A stretch of 64,000 bases of DNA from Lactobacillus sp. ESL0679 (GTDB lineage: Bacteria; Bacillota; Bacilli; Lactobacillales; Lactobacillaceae). A program made the translations under genes and the position numbers. The notes under the pieces were generated by a model that saw nothing but the letters and a program-made list of their open reading frames with translations, had not been told where the DNA came from and made no database searches. The stretch lies in contig NZ_JAQTIG010000008.1 in assembly GCF_029433515.1 (NCBI RefSeq), positions 44,219-108,218 on the forward strand, in the 5' to 3' direction. The stretch's first letter is position 1; each line of letters begins with the position of its first letter. Of the stretch, positions 7,954-16,737 are shown piece after piece.

Positions 7954-10410
7954 ATGCCTAAGAAAAGGAGAAAAACAACTAAAAAACGTAAGAAGGCGCA
8001 AAATACAGGGATAACTTGGTCAGTTATTGGTCTAATTCAGCTTATTATTGCTGTTTGGGCATTTGTCAAATTTGGTATTTTAGGTAGACAAATTGCCAAT
8101 TGTTTTCGTTTGTTTTTTGGTGATTCTTATTTACTGGCAGCAGGTCTGTTTGACTTGTTTGGCTTGGTAATGCTGATTTATAACAAGCCGATGCACTTTA
8201 AATTCAAACGCAGTTGCGGCTTGTTTTTGGCGATTTTAGGAATACTGGTAATTCAGAGCAGCATTTATTTTGAGCATGAGCTAGTTAATAATGCTTTTAT
8301 GAATGTCTTTTGGCACGAGATTTCTGCCGAATTTGGTCGAGCAGCGATAACAGTGCCAGTTGGCGGCGGGATGATTGGTGCTCTCTGCTATCAATTATTT
8401 TATCAATTGCTTGGTCATATTGGCCTACGCGTAATCGCAGTCTTATTGATTCCGATTGGGCTGTTAATGTTTTTTGATGTTAAATTTAGAACAATTATCG
8501 GAAAATTTCAGTCCATCAGCCAGCTTTTTATAGTTAAAAACCAACAAGCAGGGACTAAAATCAAAGATAAGTACGCGGTGTTACGTGAGAAGCAATTACA
8601 AAAACGCGAAGAGCAACAGGCGCGTGATTTAAATGATCCGCTGAACTCGGAATCAGCGATTTTTCCTAATGTTAATGATTTTACTGTTGAAAAAGATGAA
8701 ACTGAAGAGCCGCCTGCGCAAGAAGATTCATCTGAAACAGAGCAGCTTCAACCCTCAATTACTGAGGATAATGAACCGCAAATTCAAATTGCCAGTCAGG
8801 AAGCTCCTAAAAGTGAGCCGACAGCGATTGAATCGCAGCCAGAAGCAGCAACTGATCAACAAGAAGAATCAAGTTTGCCGAAGTCACATTCGTTTGCCGA
8901 CGAAGACAAGAAAATGCTACAAGAGTTGGCAGATGTTGACCATGGTGAATTGAAAACGCAGCAAAAGACTAATCCTAAATATCGTAAACCGCCGCTATCG
9001 CTGCTTAATCCAGTTAAAAATACTGACCAGAGCTCGGATAAGACGTTAATTCGGCAAAATACGCAAACCTTGCAGACCACTTTTAAGAGTTTTGGTGTCA
9101 ATGTCATCATCAAGAAGGCGATTTTGGGACCAACAATTACGCGTTACGAAGTTCAACCTGCTGTTGGTGTTAAAGTCAGCAGAATTGTCAACTTAGCCGA
9201 TGATTTGGCGCTAGCTTTAGCTGCCAAGGATATTAGAATCGAAGCGCCAATTCCTGGTAAACCGTTTATCGGGATTGAAGTACCTAACCGAACAACCTCA
9301 GTTGTTGCCTTTAAGGATGTCATGCAGCATCAAGATGCCAAGGCAGAGCAGGAGCCAATGGTTGTGCCTCTCGGTAAGGACGTAACGGGCCAGACAATTT
9401 CGGCTAATTTAGCTAAAATGCCGCACTTGTTAATTGCTGGTTCGACTGGTTCTGGTAAGTCCGTAGCGATTAATACGATTTTAACTAGTATTTTAATGAA
9501 GGCAATGCCTGACCAAGTTAAATTGATTTTAATTGATCCTAAGATGGTTGAATTGTCAGTCTATAATGGCGTGCCTCATTTGCTAATTCCAGTTGTAACG
9601 GATGCCAAGTTAGCTGCCAATGCATTAAGCAAGGCCGTTAAGGAAATGGAGCGGCGTTATAAATTGTTTGCCGCGAGTGGTGCCCGCAATATGGGTGAAT
9701 TTAATGAAAAGGTTCGCCTAAACAATCTAGATAAGTCAAAGCCGGCAATGAAGCCGTTACCTTATATTTTGGTTGTGGTTGACGAGTTAAGTGACTTGAT
9801 GATGGTTGGCGGCCATGATGTGGAAGGTGCAATTGTCCGTTTGGGACAAATGGCGCGTGCAGCCGGAATTCACATGATTTTGGCAACGCAGAGACCGAGT
9901 GTTGACGTAATTACAGGTTTAATTAAGGCCAATGTACCATCGCGAATCTCATTTGCTGTCTCCAGTGGGGTTGATTCACGAACGATTTTAGACCAAACTG
10001 GAGCCGAAAAATTGCTGGGCCGTGGCGACATGCTGTATATGCCTGTAGGTGCGTCAAAGCCCGAACGAATTCAGGGTGCTTATGTGTCTTCCAGTGAAGT
10101 TGAAAAAGTAATCTCATGGGTTAAAGAGCAGCAGAAACCCGTATATGATGAAGAAATGATTCCGCAACAGGGCAGCGATAATGTAGCAGATAACGATGAG
10201 CCGGAAGATGAATTCTATAATCAGGCGGTCGACTTGGTTAGACGCCAGCAGACCGCTAGTGTTTCAATGTTGCAACGCCGCTTTAGAATTGGTTATAATC
10301 GAGCTGCAAGAATTGTGGACGAGATGGAAGCAAAAGGGGTCGTTGGCCCTTCAGAAGGATCAAAGCCGCGCCAAGTCTTGCTGCCACCTGAAGAAACAAC
10401 TGAAAAGTAA
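7954..10410 (+). CDS. ftsK: DNA translocase FtsK/SpoIIIE
   Basis: Septum-associated ATP-driven DNA pump of 818 residues that clears chromosome ends during division. Layout: basic N terminus (KKRRKTTKKRKK), four or so membrane helices to about residue 175, an acidic Gln/Glu/Pro linker (residues ~215-350), the motor with Walker A AGSTGSGKSV near 494 and Walker B VVVDELSDLMM, and a C-terminal winged-helix gamma domain (SVSMLQRRFRIGYNRAARIV) that reads chromosome polarity sequences. Length is normal. It lies directly upstream of the ymfI-like SDR gene. Confidence 0.95.
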   Translation: MPKKRRKTTKKRKKAQNTGITWSVIGLIQLIIAVWAFVKFGILGRQIANCFRLFFGDSYLLAAGLFDLFGLVMLIYNKPMHFKFKRSCGLFLAILGILVIQSSIYFEHELVNNAFMNVFWHEISAEFGRAAITVPVGGGMIGALCYQLFYQLLGHIGLRVIAVLLIPIGLLMFFDVKFRTIIGKFQSISQLFIVKNQQAGTKIKDKYAVLREKQLQKREEQQARDLNDPLNSESAIFPNVNDFTVEKDETEEPPAQEDSSETEQLQPSITEDNEPQIQIASQEAPKSEPTAIESQPEAATDQQEESSLPKSHSFADEDKKMLQELADVDHGELKTQQKTNPKYRKPPLSLLNPVKNTDQSSDKTLIRQNTQTLQTTFKSFGVNVIIKKAILGPTITRYEVQPAVGVKVSRIVNLADDLALALAAKDIRIEAPIPGKPFIGIEVPNRTTSVVAFKDVMQHQDAKAEQEPMVVPLGKDVTGQTISANLAKMPHLLIAGSTGSGKSVAINTILTSILMKAMPDQVKLILIDPKMVELSVYNGVPHLLIPVVTDAKLAANALSKAVKEMERRYKLFAASGARNMGEFNEKVRLNNLDKSKPAMKPLPYILVVVDELSDLMMVGGHDVEGAIVRLGQMARAAGIHMILATQRPSVDVITGLIKANVPSRISFAVSSGVDSRTILDQTGAEKLLGRGDMLYMPVGASKPERIQGAYVSSSEVEKVISWVKEQQKPVYDEEMIPQQGSDNVADNDEPEDEFYNQAVDLVRRQQTASVSMLQRRFRIGYNRAARIVDEMEAKGVVGPSEGSKPRQVLLPPEETTEK

Positions 10411-10583
10411 TTTTTAAGAAAGTTTAGCATGTGGCAATTTTAGCTAATTTTACGGCTAAATAATGTTAGAATTAACTCGAACATTGTGATCGTAAAAGTG
10501 TAGAATTGAACAAGTAATTGTTATATAATTTGTAATGCTGTCCAGATTAATAGCTCTTAATTGAGCAGAAAAGGAATGTTAGA

Positions 10584-11312
10584 ATGCAGCGAGCAATTGT
10601 TTTTGGCGCTACTGGTGGAATAGGACAGGCTATTTGTGCAGATTTGGCACGAGATGGCTGGTCGCTTTATGTTCATTGCAGTCAAAATTGGCAAGCTGCT
10701 TGTGAATTAAGTGAAAACTTAGCCAAGCAGTTTCCCCAGCAAGATTTTATTCCAATTAAACTTAGTTTTTTAGTTGATAATAATGATTTACAAACCTTTG
10801 TCCAGGGGTTATTGCCGATTAATGCGGTTGTTTTTGCACAAGGCATTACCGATTATAATTTTGTCAGCGGGCAAAATTTATCTAAGATTGACCAAGTTAT
10901 GACGGTTAATCTGACGGTACCAATTAAATTAACTGGCTTGCTTGAGCCGCTATTAATTAAAAATGATTTTAGCCGGATTGTATATTTGGGTTCGGTTTAT
11001 GGCGGTCAAGGTAGTGCGATGGAAGCTGTTTATAGCAGTTCAAAAGCGGGACTAACCCGTTTTGCTCAAAGCTATGCGCGCGAAGTTGCGTCAGCTAATT
11101 TGACAGTTAATGTCATTGCTCCTGGTGCGGTTAACACGCCGATGAACGCGATGTTTGCACCGGAAACAATGGAAGAGGTCAAGGGTGAAATTCCTGCTGG
11201 TCGGCTTGCCGAAGGCAGCGATATTTCATTCTGGGTCAAGAATTTGCTCAATCTTCGCTCTGGCTATTTAACAGGTCAGACGATTTATGTCAGCGGCGGC
11301 TGGCTTTTATAA
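10584..11312 (+). CDS. ymfI: SDR family oxidoreductase, YmfI-like (EF-P 5-aminopentanone reductase candidate)
   Basis: Short-chain dehydrogenase of 242 residues binding NAD(P)H. The Rossmann motif GATGGIGQAIC is at the N terminus, the catalytic Ser is in LGSVYGG, and Tyr/Lys in YSSSKAGL. The position between ftsK and the RodZ-like ymfM gene matches ymfI of Bacillus, whose product reduces 5-aminopentanone on elongation factor P. That assignment comes from context; the sequence itself only proves an SDR. In many relatives two M16 peptidase genes (ymfF, ymfH) sit between ftsK and ymfI; they are absent here. Start ATG follows an AAAGGAA site. Confidence 0.82.
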   Translation: MQRAIVFGATGGIGQAICADLARDGWSLYVHCSQNWQAACELSENLAKQFPQQDFIPIKLSFLVDNNDLQTFVQGLLPINAVVFAQGITDYNFVSGQNLSKIDQVMTVNLTVPIKLTGLLEPLLIKNDFSRIVYLGSVYGGQGSAMEAVYSSSKAGLTRFAQSYAREVASANLTVNVIAPGAVNTPMNAMFAPETMEEVKGEIPAGRLAEGSDISFWVKNLLNLRSGYLTGQTIYVSGGWLL

Positions 11313-11335
11313 ATGTAAAATAAAGTAGTAGTATA

Positions 11336-11344
11336 TGTTATACT
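11336..11344 (+). promoter_or_regulatory. extended -10 promoter before RodZ-like gene
   Basis: TGTTATACT matches TGn-TATACT and lies 35 bases before the start of the RodZ-like gene, directly after the SDR stop. Confidence 0.5.
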
Positions 11345-11378
11345 CAAGTTGTTAGTAAAGATTTTTAAAGAGGTAACT

Positions 11379-12446
11379 ATGGCAGATATCGGAGATAAAT
11401 TACGCAGTGCCAGAGAGGCAAAGGGACTTTCAATTGCAGATATTGAAAAAGCAACCAAAATTCAAGGTAGATATCTGACGGCAATTGAACAAAATGATTT
11501 TGATAAACTTCCCGGAGATTTTTATGTACGGGCTTTTATTAGACAGTATGCCCAGATTGTCGGCTTAGATGGCAAGCAGCTGCTCAGTGAATACCATCAA
11601 GAAGTTCCCGCAGCCCAACCAGATGAGTACGTTGAGGATTCGATTGATAATAAGAGCGAGGAAGTTCGCAAGACAACCAGTAACAAAAAGAAATTATGGA
11701 AGAACTACCTCCCACGGATTATTGTGGGTCTGGGAGTAATTGGTGTGATTTTGGTTTGTTACGTGGTCTACGCTCACTTTTCAGCAAGTCATAATCAGGA
11801 TGTTAATCCAGATAAGGGTGTTTCAATTTCTTCAGGAAATACTAATAAGCCTAAGAAAAAGCAGCCAGTCGTAGCTAATTCGGTTAAGATTAAGGAGTTA
11901 GCTGCTAACCAATTCCAAATTACTGGCTTGAAGAAAAATCGTAATTTAGTTGTGCGTGCTGGCGATCAAAGTATTACTGTCACTATTTCATTTAATGGTG
12001 TTAGACAAGCATCACAAACTTTGGCAGCTGGGCAAAAGCAAACGATTGCTATACCGACTAATGCTCAAAATGTGGGTGTTAACTTGAGTAATGCTTCAGG
12101 CACTAAGGTGACAGTTGGCGGTAAAAAAGTACCATATGACGACCAGAATGGCTACTTGAATTTAACTTTGTTGATTGGTAAGCAACGCAGTCAGACTACG
12201 AGTCAGTCAAATTCAACTAATAATTATCGTTCAAATACCAATAATGGCACTAATAGTACCAATTCTAGTCAGTCTACTCATAGTTCAAATAATCAGGCTA
12301 CTCATAACAATAGTACTAACAATAATTCACAACATAATCAAACTACCCAGAATAATGGTCAGAGCAATAACCAGACTAATACTACTAATAATGGTAACCA
12401 GTCTGGAAGTTCAACTCACTCTTCAACCACTAATAATGGCAGATAA
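11379..12446 (+). CDS. ymfM: RodZ-like HTH membrane protein (YmfM)
   Basis: Bitopic membrane protein of 355 residues. An N-terminal XRE-type HTH (RSAREAKGLSIADIEKATK, through LPGDFYVRAFIRQYA) is followed by a basic stretch, one membrane helix (IIVGLGVIGVILVCYVVYA, about residue 110), an outer beta-domain of the DUF4115 type, and an ~85-residue tail made almost only of Asn, Ser, Thr, Gln and Gly. RodZ proteins link MreB to the cell wall synthesis machinery and set rod shape. The ATG at 11379 is chosen because AAGAGGT precedes it; an earlier in-frame start at 11349 lacks a ribosome site. It is followed closely by pgsA. Confidence 0.85.
   Translation: MADIGDKLRSAREAKGLSIADIEKATKIQGRYLTAIEQNDFDKLPGDFYVRAFIRQYAQIVGLDGKQLLSEYHQEVPAAQPDEYVEDSIDNKSEEVRKTTSNKKKLWKNYLPRIIVGLGVIGVILVCYVVYAHFSASHNQDVNPDKGVSISSGNTNKPKKKQPVVANSVKIKELAANQFQITGLKKNRNLVVRAGDQSITVTISFNGVRQASQTLAAGQKQTIAIPTNAQNVGVNLSNASGTKVTVGGKKVPYDDQNGYLNLTLLIGKQRSQTTSQSNSTNNYRSNTNNGTNSTNSSQSTHSSNNQATHNNSTNNNSQHNQTTQNNGQSNNQTNTTNNGNQSGSSTHSSTTNNGR
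12187..12443 (+). repeat. Asn/Ser/Thr low-complexity coding tract
   Basis: This C-terminal part of the RodZ-like gene is built from AAT, AGT, ACT and CAG-type codons in irregular short repeats, for example repeated STNN and NNGTN units. Such tracts change length easily by slippage or recombination. Confidence 0.75.
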
Positions 12447-12474
12447 TTATCAAATATAGGAGAAGTAGTAGAGA

Positions 12475-13035
12475 ATGAATTTACCTAATAAATTAACTGT
12501 TTTTAGAATATTTTTAATTCCAGTATTTGTGTTAATCGTCATGTTTGGCGGCAACGCAAGTACACAAGTTGGTAGCAGTACCGTATATTGGCGGTTAGTA
12601 ATTGCTGCAGTTGTCTTTGCAGTTGCTTCTGCAACTGACTGGTTTGATGGTCACATTGCGCGGTCACGCAATATGGTAACTAACTTTGGTAAGTTTGCCG
12701 ATCCGTTGGCCGATAAGATGTTAACAATGACTGCCTTCATTATGCTGGTTGAATTAAAATTGGCACCAGCTTGGGTGGTTGTAATTATTGTTTGTCGTGA
12801 GCTTGCAGTTACTGGCTTGCGGCTGATTTTGGCAGAAAATAAGGGCCAAGTAATGGCTGCAGCAATGCCTGGTAAGATTAAAACAACTTGCCAAATGTTG
12901 TCTGTTATCTTCTTACTGATTGGTAATTTTTACTACATTGGGACAATTTTATTGTACCTAGCATTAATCTTTACAATCTACTCTGGCTGGGACTACTTCC
13001 ACAATTCATGGGATGTTTTTAAGGGTTCAATGTAA
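12475..13035 (+). CDS. pgsA: CDP-diacylglycerol-glycerol-3-phosphate 3-phosphatidyltransferase
   Basis: Membrane enzyme of 186 residues that makes phosphatidylglycerophosphate, the first committed step to phosphatidylglycerol and cardiolipin. The CDP-alcohol phosphotransferase signature D-x2-DG-x2-AR-x8-G-x3-D-x3-D is complete: DWFDGHIARSRN through FADPLADK. Several helices follow. It starts 28 bases after the RodZ-like gene with a GGAGAAG ribosome site and ends in a strong terminator. In many Firmicutes cinA follows next; here an opuC operon does. Confidence 0.94.
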   Translation: MNLPNKLTVFRIFLIPVFVLIVMFGGNASTQVGSSTVYWRLVIAAVVFAVASATDWFDGHIARSRNMVTNFGKFADPLADKMLTMTAFIMLVELKLAPAWVVVIIVCRELAVTGLRLILAENKGQVMAAAMPGKIKTTCQMLSVIFLLIGNFYYIGTILLYLALIFTIYSGWDYFHNSWDVFKGSM

Positions 13036-13055
13036 CAAAATAAATGAATTTAAGT

Positions 13056-13087
13056 AAAAAAGCACTGACAAAGTTAGTGCTTTTTTT
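13056..13087 (+). terminator. terminator after pgsA
   Basis: Stem AAAAAAGCACT / AGTGCTTTTTTT with a short loop, ending the ymfM-pgsA transcript. Confidence 0.85.
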
Positions 13088-13193
13088 GTGCATATTTTTA
13101 AAATACTAAAATATAAAAAATTCAATATTTTTGCTTAATTAATTCTCGATTGTTAGCATTAAATTAATAGAACTGTTAAAAAGGAGAATATAT

Positions 13194-14369
13194 ATGAGTA
13201 AAAAAATTCCAATGGTTGAATTTAGAAATGTCTCGAAAATTTACTCTAAGAGCGAAAAGCCGGCTGTTGAGAATATTAGTTTCACAATTGACAAGGGCGA
13301 GTTTTGCTGCTTAATTGGTACTTCTGGTTCTGGCAAAACAACTTTAATGCGGATGATTAATCGGATGAATAGTGTGACTAAAGGTGAAGTTTTTGTGGAA
13401 GGTAAAAACGTTAAGTCGTTTAATCCTGTAAATCTCCGACGGCATATTGGCTATGTTATTCAGAATAATGGCTTGATGCCACACATGACAATTCGCCAGA
13501 ATATTGTTTTGGTTCCCAAATTGTTGAAATGGCCAAAAGAAAAATTAGATAAGGAAGCAGAAGAGCTAATTGCAATGGCAGAATTGCCTAAAGATTATTT
13601 GGATCGCTATCCTAAAGAGTTATCTGGCGGACAGCAACAACGAATTGGTGTCGTGCGGGCTCTTGCAGCGGACCAAAGTTTGATTTTAATGGATGAGCCG
13701 TTTGGTGCGCTTGATCCGATTACACGTGAAAGTTTGCAAAATTTGGTGCAGCACTTACAGACTAAGTTAGGCAAAACAATCGTGTTTGTCACCCATGACA
13801 TGGATGAGGCGTTAAAATTGGCAACAAAGATTGTCGTTTTGCATGACGGCCAGCTAATTCAGGTGGGGACGCCGGATGAAATCTTGCATCATCCTGCTAA
13901 TGACTTTGTAGAGACCTTAATTGGCGAGGAACGTTTGGCGGCTGCTAAATACGAAACGGTGCAGGTCAAAAATGTGATGTTAACTAATCCGGTTCAGATT
14001 AATCTTGGTGCGACGCTATCAGAGGCCTTAACCATGATGAAAGAGCATCATGTCGATACCTTGCTAGTAGTTGATGATGAAAATCACTTAAAGGGCTACA
14101 TTTCAATTGATGCGTTGCAGCGCAAATACCAATCGCTCACTAGTGTTAGTGATATTTTGCAACAGGTAGCTTATACTGTTGGACCCGAAGAATATTTGCG
14201 TGATAATTTTAGTCGTATTCTAAGCCGTAATGGTCAATATATTCCAGTGGTTGATTCTGAAGAAAAGTTAGTTGGTATTGTTACGCGGTCGAGCTTAGTT
14301 AATGTTGTTTATGAATCAATCTGGGGCGGTAAATCAGCCAATAAGCAATCAGCAAAAGAGGCGAAATAA
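13194..14369 (+). CDS. opuCA: osmoprotectant ABC transporter ATPase with CBS domains (OpuCA type)
   Basis: ATP-binding subunit of 391 residues for uptake of glycine betaine, carnitine, choline or a similar solute. Walker [10 protein letters not shown] is at residues ~42-50, the signature LSGGQQQR and Walker [13 protein letters not shown] follow, and the C-terminal third holds two CBS domains ([20 protein letters not shown] and [19 protein letters not shown]). CBS domains in this family gate transport by ionic strength or cyclic-di-AMP. First gene of a four-gene operon (ATPase, permease, binding protein, permease). An AAGGAG site precedes the ATG. Substrate specificity is not determined. Confidence 0.92.
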   Translation: MSKKIPMVEFRNVSKIYSKSEKPAVENISFTIDKGEFCCLIGTSGSGKTTLMRMINRMNSVTKGEVFVEGKNVKSFNPVNLRRHIGYVIQNNGLMPHMTIRQNIVLVPKLLKWPKEKLDKEAEELIAMAELPKDYLDRYPKELSGGQQQRIGVVRALAADQSLILMDEPFGALDPITRESLQNLVQHLQTKLGKTIVFVTHDMDEALKLATKIVVLHDGQLIQVGTPDEILHHPANDFVETLIGEERLAAAKYETVQVKNVMLTNPVQINLGATLSEALTMMKEHHVDTLLVVDDENHLKGYISIDALQRKYQSLTSVSDILQQVAYTVGPEEYLRDNFSRILSRNGQYIPVVDSEEKLVGIVTRSSLVNVVYESIWGGKSANKQSAKEAK

Positions 14370-14370
14370 C

Positions 14371-14994
14371 ATGTCAGCTTTTTTTGCACAACATGGTTCA
14401 GAATTAATTGTTAAAACATGGCAGCAGATTTATATTTCGGCAATTGCCTTAGCGCTGGGGATTTTAGTTGCAGTGCCACTAAGTGTTATTTTATTAAAAT
14501 TTCCCCGAACAGCTAAAGTAGTCGTTGCCTTTGCTAGTATGTTGCAGACAATTCCGGCATTGGCACTACTCGCGATTATGATTCCCTTTTTTGGAATTGG
14601 TCAAGTGCCAGCAATAATTGCGTTATTTTTATATAGCTTAATGCCGATTTTGCGTAACACCTATGTTGGCTTAACAGGAGTAAATCAGGATACGATTGAT
14701 TCAGCGCGCGGTCTAGGTATGACGCAGCTGCAATTAATTACGAAAGTCGACTTGCCTCTAGCAATGCCAGTGATTATGGCCGGCATCAGATTATCGGCAA
14801 TTTATGTAATTGCGTGGGCAACTCTGGCTTCCTACATTGGAGCCGGCGGGTTAGGTGACTTCATTTTCAACGGGTTAAGCCTCTACCAGCCAAGTTTGAT
14901 TTTGGGCGGCACAATTCCTGTAATTATTTTGGCGTTACTAACTGATTATCTCTTAGGTAAATTGGAAAAAAGATTAACGCCGAAAGGAATATAG
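14371..14994 (+). CDS. opuCB: osmoprotectant ABC transporter permease (OpuCB type)
   Basis: Membrane permease of 207 residues with the BPD-type ABC fold. Helices are clear, and the EAA-loop motif that contacts the ATPase reads [22 protein letters not shown]. The ATG at 14371 follows opuCA by one base; an in-frame longer form would begin inside opuCA and lacks support. The AAGAGGCG in the end of opuCA serves as ribosome site. It pairs with the second permease (opuCD) to form the channel. Confidence 0.9.
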   Translation: MSAFFAQHGSELIVKTWQQIYISAIALALGILVAVPLSVILLKFPRTAKVVVAFASMLQTIPALALLAIMIPFFGIGQVPAIIALFLYSLMPILRNTYVGLTGVNQDTIDSARGLGMTQLQLITKVDLPLAMPVIMAGIRLSAIYVIAWATLASYIGAGGLGDFIFNGLSLYQPSLILGGTIPVIILALLTDYLLGKLEKRLTPKGI

Positions 14995-15006
14995 GGGGTG
15001 CTAGAA

Positions 15007-15942
15007 ATGAAAAAACAAGTCAAAAAATTCTTTTTAATTGTTAGTATTTTAATTGTAACCGTAGCTACAAGTGGATGTGGGTTGCCCGGCTTGTCAGACA
15101 GTCAGGGCAGTGGTCAAAATATTCGCATCACAGCTTTGACGACAACAGAATCACAAACAGTAGCGAATATTATTGCGCAACTGATTGAGCATGAAACGCC
15201 ATACAAAGCAACTATCGTGAATAATTTAGGCTCGGCACCAATGCAGCATCAGGCGTTATATCGCCATGACGCCGATATTCAGGCTGCAGCTTATGACGGT
15301 GGAGAGCTAACCGCCAATCTTTTAATGGCACCGATTAAAGACTCTAAAAGAGCAAATGACACGGTTCGTCGTGAAGTTAAAAAGCGGTGGGATCAGACAT
15401 ATTTACATACATATGGTTTTGCTAATAATTATGCTTTTATGGTTAATCGAAAAGAGCAAAAGCAAGATCATCTTTACAATATTTCTGACTTAAAAAAATA
15501 TCAGAACAAGTTTTCTGTTGGAGTTGCGTCAGAGTGGGTTAATGCACCAGGAGTTGGCTATTCTAACTTCCAGACAGCTTACGGCATTACTTTTAGCAAG
15601 TTGCATCCGATGAACATTGGACTGGTATATTCGGCACTTAAAAGTGGCAAAATGAATGTTATCCTTGGTTATTCAACCGATGGGCGAATTGATAGCTATC
15701 ACTTGAATTTGCTTAAGGATAACAAGCACTTTTTCCCACCGTATAATTGTGGGATGTTGATTAATAATTATGTTTTACGCGAACATCCAGAGTTAAAGCC
15801 ATTATTGATGCGACTGGTTGGTCATATTAATGTTCATGAAATTCGGGCGATGAATTACCAAGTTGATGATCATTTGCTTGAGCCCGCAACGGTTGCTCAT
15901 CAGTTTTTAGTTAAGCATCATTACTTTAAGGAGGCGCAATAA
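15007..15942 (+). CDS. opuCC: osmoprotectant-binding lipoprotein (OpuCC type)
   Basis: Extracellular solute-binding lipoprotein of 311 residues in the glycine betaine/carnitine/choline (QAT) family. The N terminus MKKQVKKFFLIVSILIV leads to VATSGC, a slightly off-consensus lipobox with Thr at -3, giving membrane anchoring at Cys. The mature part shows the family pattern TTTESQTVANIIAQLIEHET and aromatic residues suited to hold a quaternary ammonium group. The ATG at 15007 is chosen because GGGGGTG lies at proper spacing; the GTG at 14998 is within that site. It overlaps opuCD by one base. Confidence 0.9.
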   Translation: MKKQVKKFFLIVSILIVTVATSGCGLPGLSDSQGSGQNIRITALTTTESQTVANIIAQLIEHETPYKATIVNNLGSAPMQHQALYRHDADIQAAAYDGGELTANLLMAPIKDSKRANDTVRREVKKRWDQTYLHTYGFANNYAFMVNRKEQKQDHLYNISDLKKYQNKFSVGVASEWVNAPGVGYSNFQTAYGITFSKLHPMNIGLVYSALKSGKMNVILGYSTDGRIDSYHLNLLKDNKHFFPPYNCGMLINNYVLREHPELKPLLMRLVGHINVHEIRAMNYQVDDHLLEPATVAHQFLVKHHYFKEAQ

Positions 15943-16601
15943 TGGCTAAGTTATCGTTATGGCAGCAGTTTATCTATTATTACCAACACAATGGCAGTTA
16001 TGTGCTAGCGCAATTTAATCGAACATTTTTAATTTCAATTTATGGTGTTTTATTTGCAGCTATTATTGGCATTCCCGTTGGCATTTTTATCTCTCGCAAT
16101 ACTCACTTAGGTGACTTTGTGGTTGAAATTGCTAATTTTATCCAAACTATTCCGTCGCTAGCGCTACTTTCAATTGTCATGATTGGGCTGGGACTCGGCG
16201 TAATGACGGTAATTGTTACCGTGACGCTATATTCGCTGCTGCCAATTATTAAGAATACTTATACGGGCATGCGTAATGTCGATCGAAACATAATTGATTC
16301 GGGAAAAGGAATGGGTATGACAAGATTGCAGCTTTTGTACTTGGTAAAGTTGCCACTATCAATGTCTGTTATTGTTGCCGGCTTGAAAAATGCGCTTGTG
16401 ATTGCAATTGGTATTACCTCGATTGGCTCCTTTGTCGGTGCTGGCGGGTTAGGCGACATTATCATTAGGGGAACGAATGCGACTAATGGTAGTGCGATCA
16501 TTTTAGCTGGTGCCGTGCCAACAGCGTTAATGGCGATATTGGCTGACGTGGTTTTAAATCTTTTACAAAAGTGGTTGCAACCAAAAGGATTGCGCCAGTA
16601 A
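15942..16601 (+). CDS. opuCD: osmoprotectant ABC transporter permease (OpuCD type)
   Basis: Second permease of the operon, 219 residues, with six or so helices and the EAA motif NIIDSGKGMGMTRLQLLYLVKLP. The end of the previous gene and this start share one base (TAATG), so translation is coupled, with AAGGAGG as ribosome site. No clear intrinsic terminator follows; the transcript may read toward recA. Together with opuCB it forms the transmembrane pathway for the bound solute. Confidence 0.9.
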   Translation: MAKLSLWQQFIYYYQHNGSYVLAQFNRTFLISIYGVLFAAIIGIPVGIFISRNTHLGDFVVEIANFIQTIPSLALLSIVMIGLGLGVMTVIVTVTLYSLLPIIKNTYTGMRNVDRNIIDSGKGMGMTRLQLLYLVKLPLSMSVIVAGLKNALVIAIGITSIGSFVGAGGLGDIIIRGTNATNGSAIILAGAVPTALMAILADVVLNLLQKWLQPKGLRQ

Positions 16602-16655
16602 TTTTTTCGCAAAAAAAGAGACTTTTAGCGTACTTAATAATGTGGGATAAAAGAA

Positions 16656-16669
16656 TAAACATTTGTTCG
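16656..16669 (+). promoter_or_regulatory. LexA (DinR) box before recA
   Basis: TAAACATTTGTTCG matches the Gram-positive SOS box CGAACATATGTTCG at 11 of 14 positions. It lies 7 bases upstream of the recA -35. Confidence 0.6.
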
Positions 16670-16676
16670 GTTTTCC

Positions 16677-16706
16677 TTGCAAATTAGCAAGAAATCAAAG
16701 TATAAT
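16677..16706 (+). promoter_or_regulatory. recA promoter
   Basis: TTGCAA, 18-base spacer, TATAAT, ending 31 bases before the recA start. Confidence 0.7.
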
Positions 16707-16737
16707 TAATTGGTATTAAATAGAGGAGGCAAATCGC

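Noticed and set aside
10481..10494. CGAACATTGTGATC as a LexA box before the SDR gene
   Set aside because: Only the left half matches the SOS box; the right half is lost and the gene has no link to repair.
13056..13193. Riboswitch or T-box before opuCA
   Set aside because: Apart from the pgsA terminator the spacer is plain AT-rich DNA without conserved stems or an antiterminator pair.
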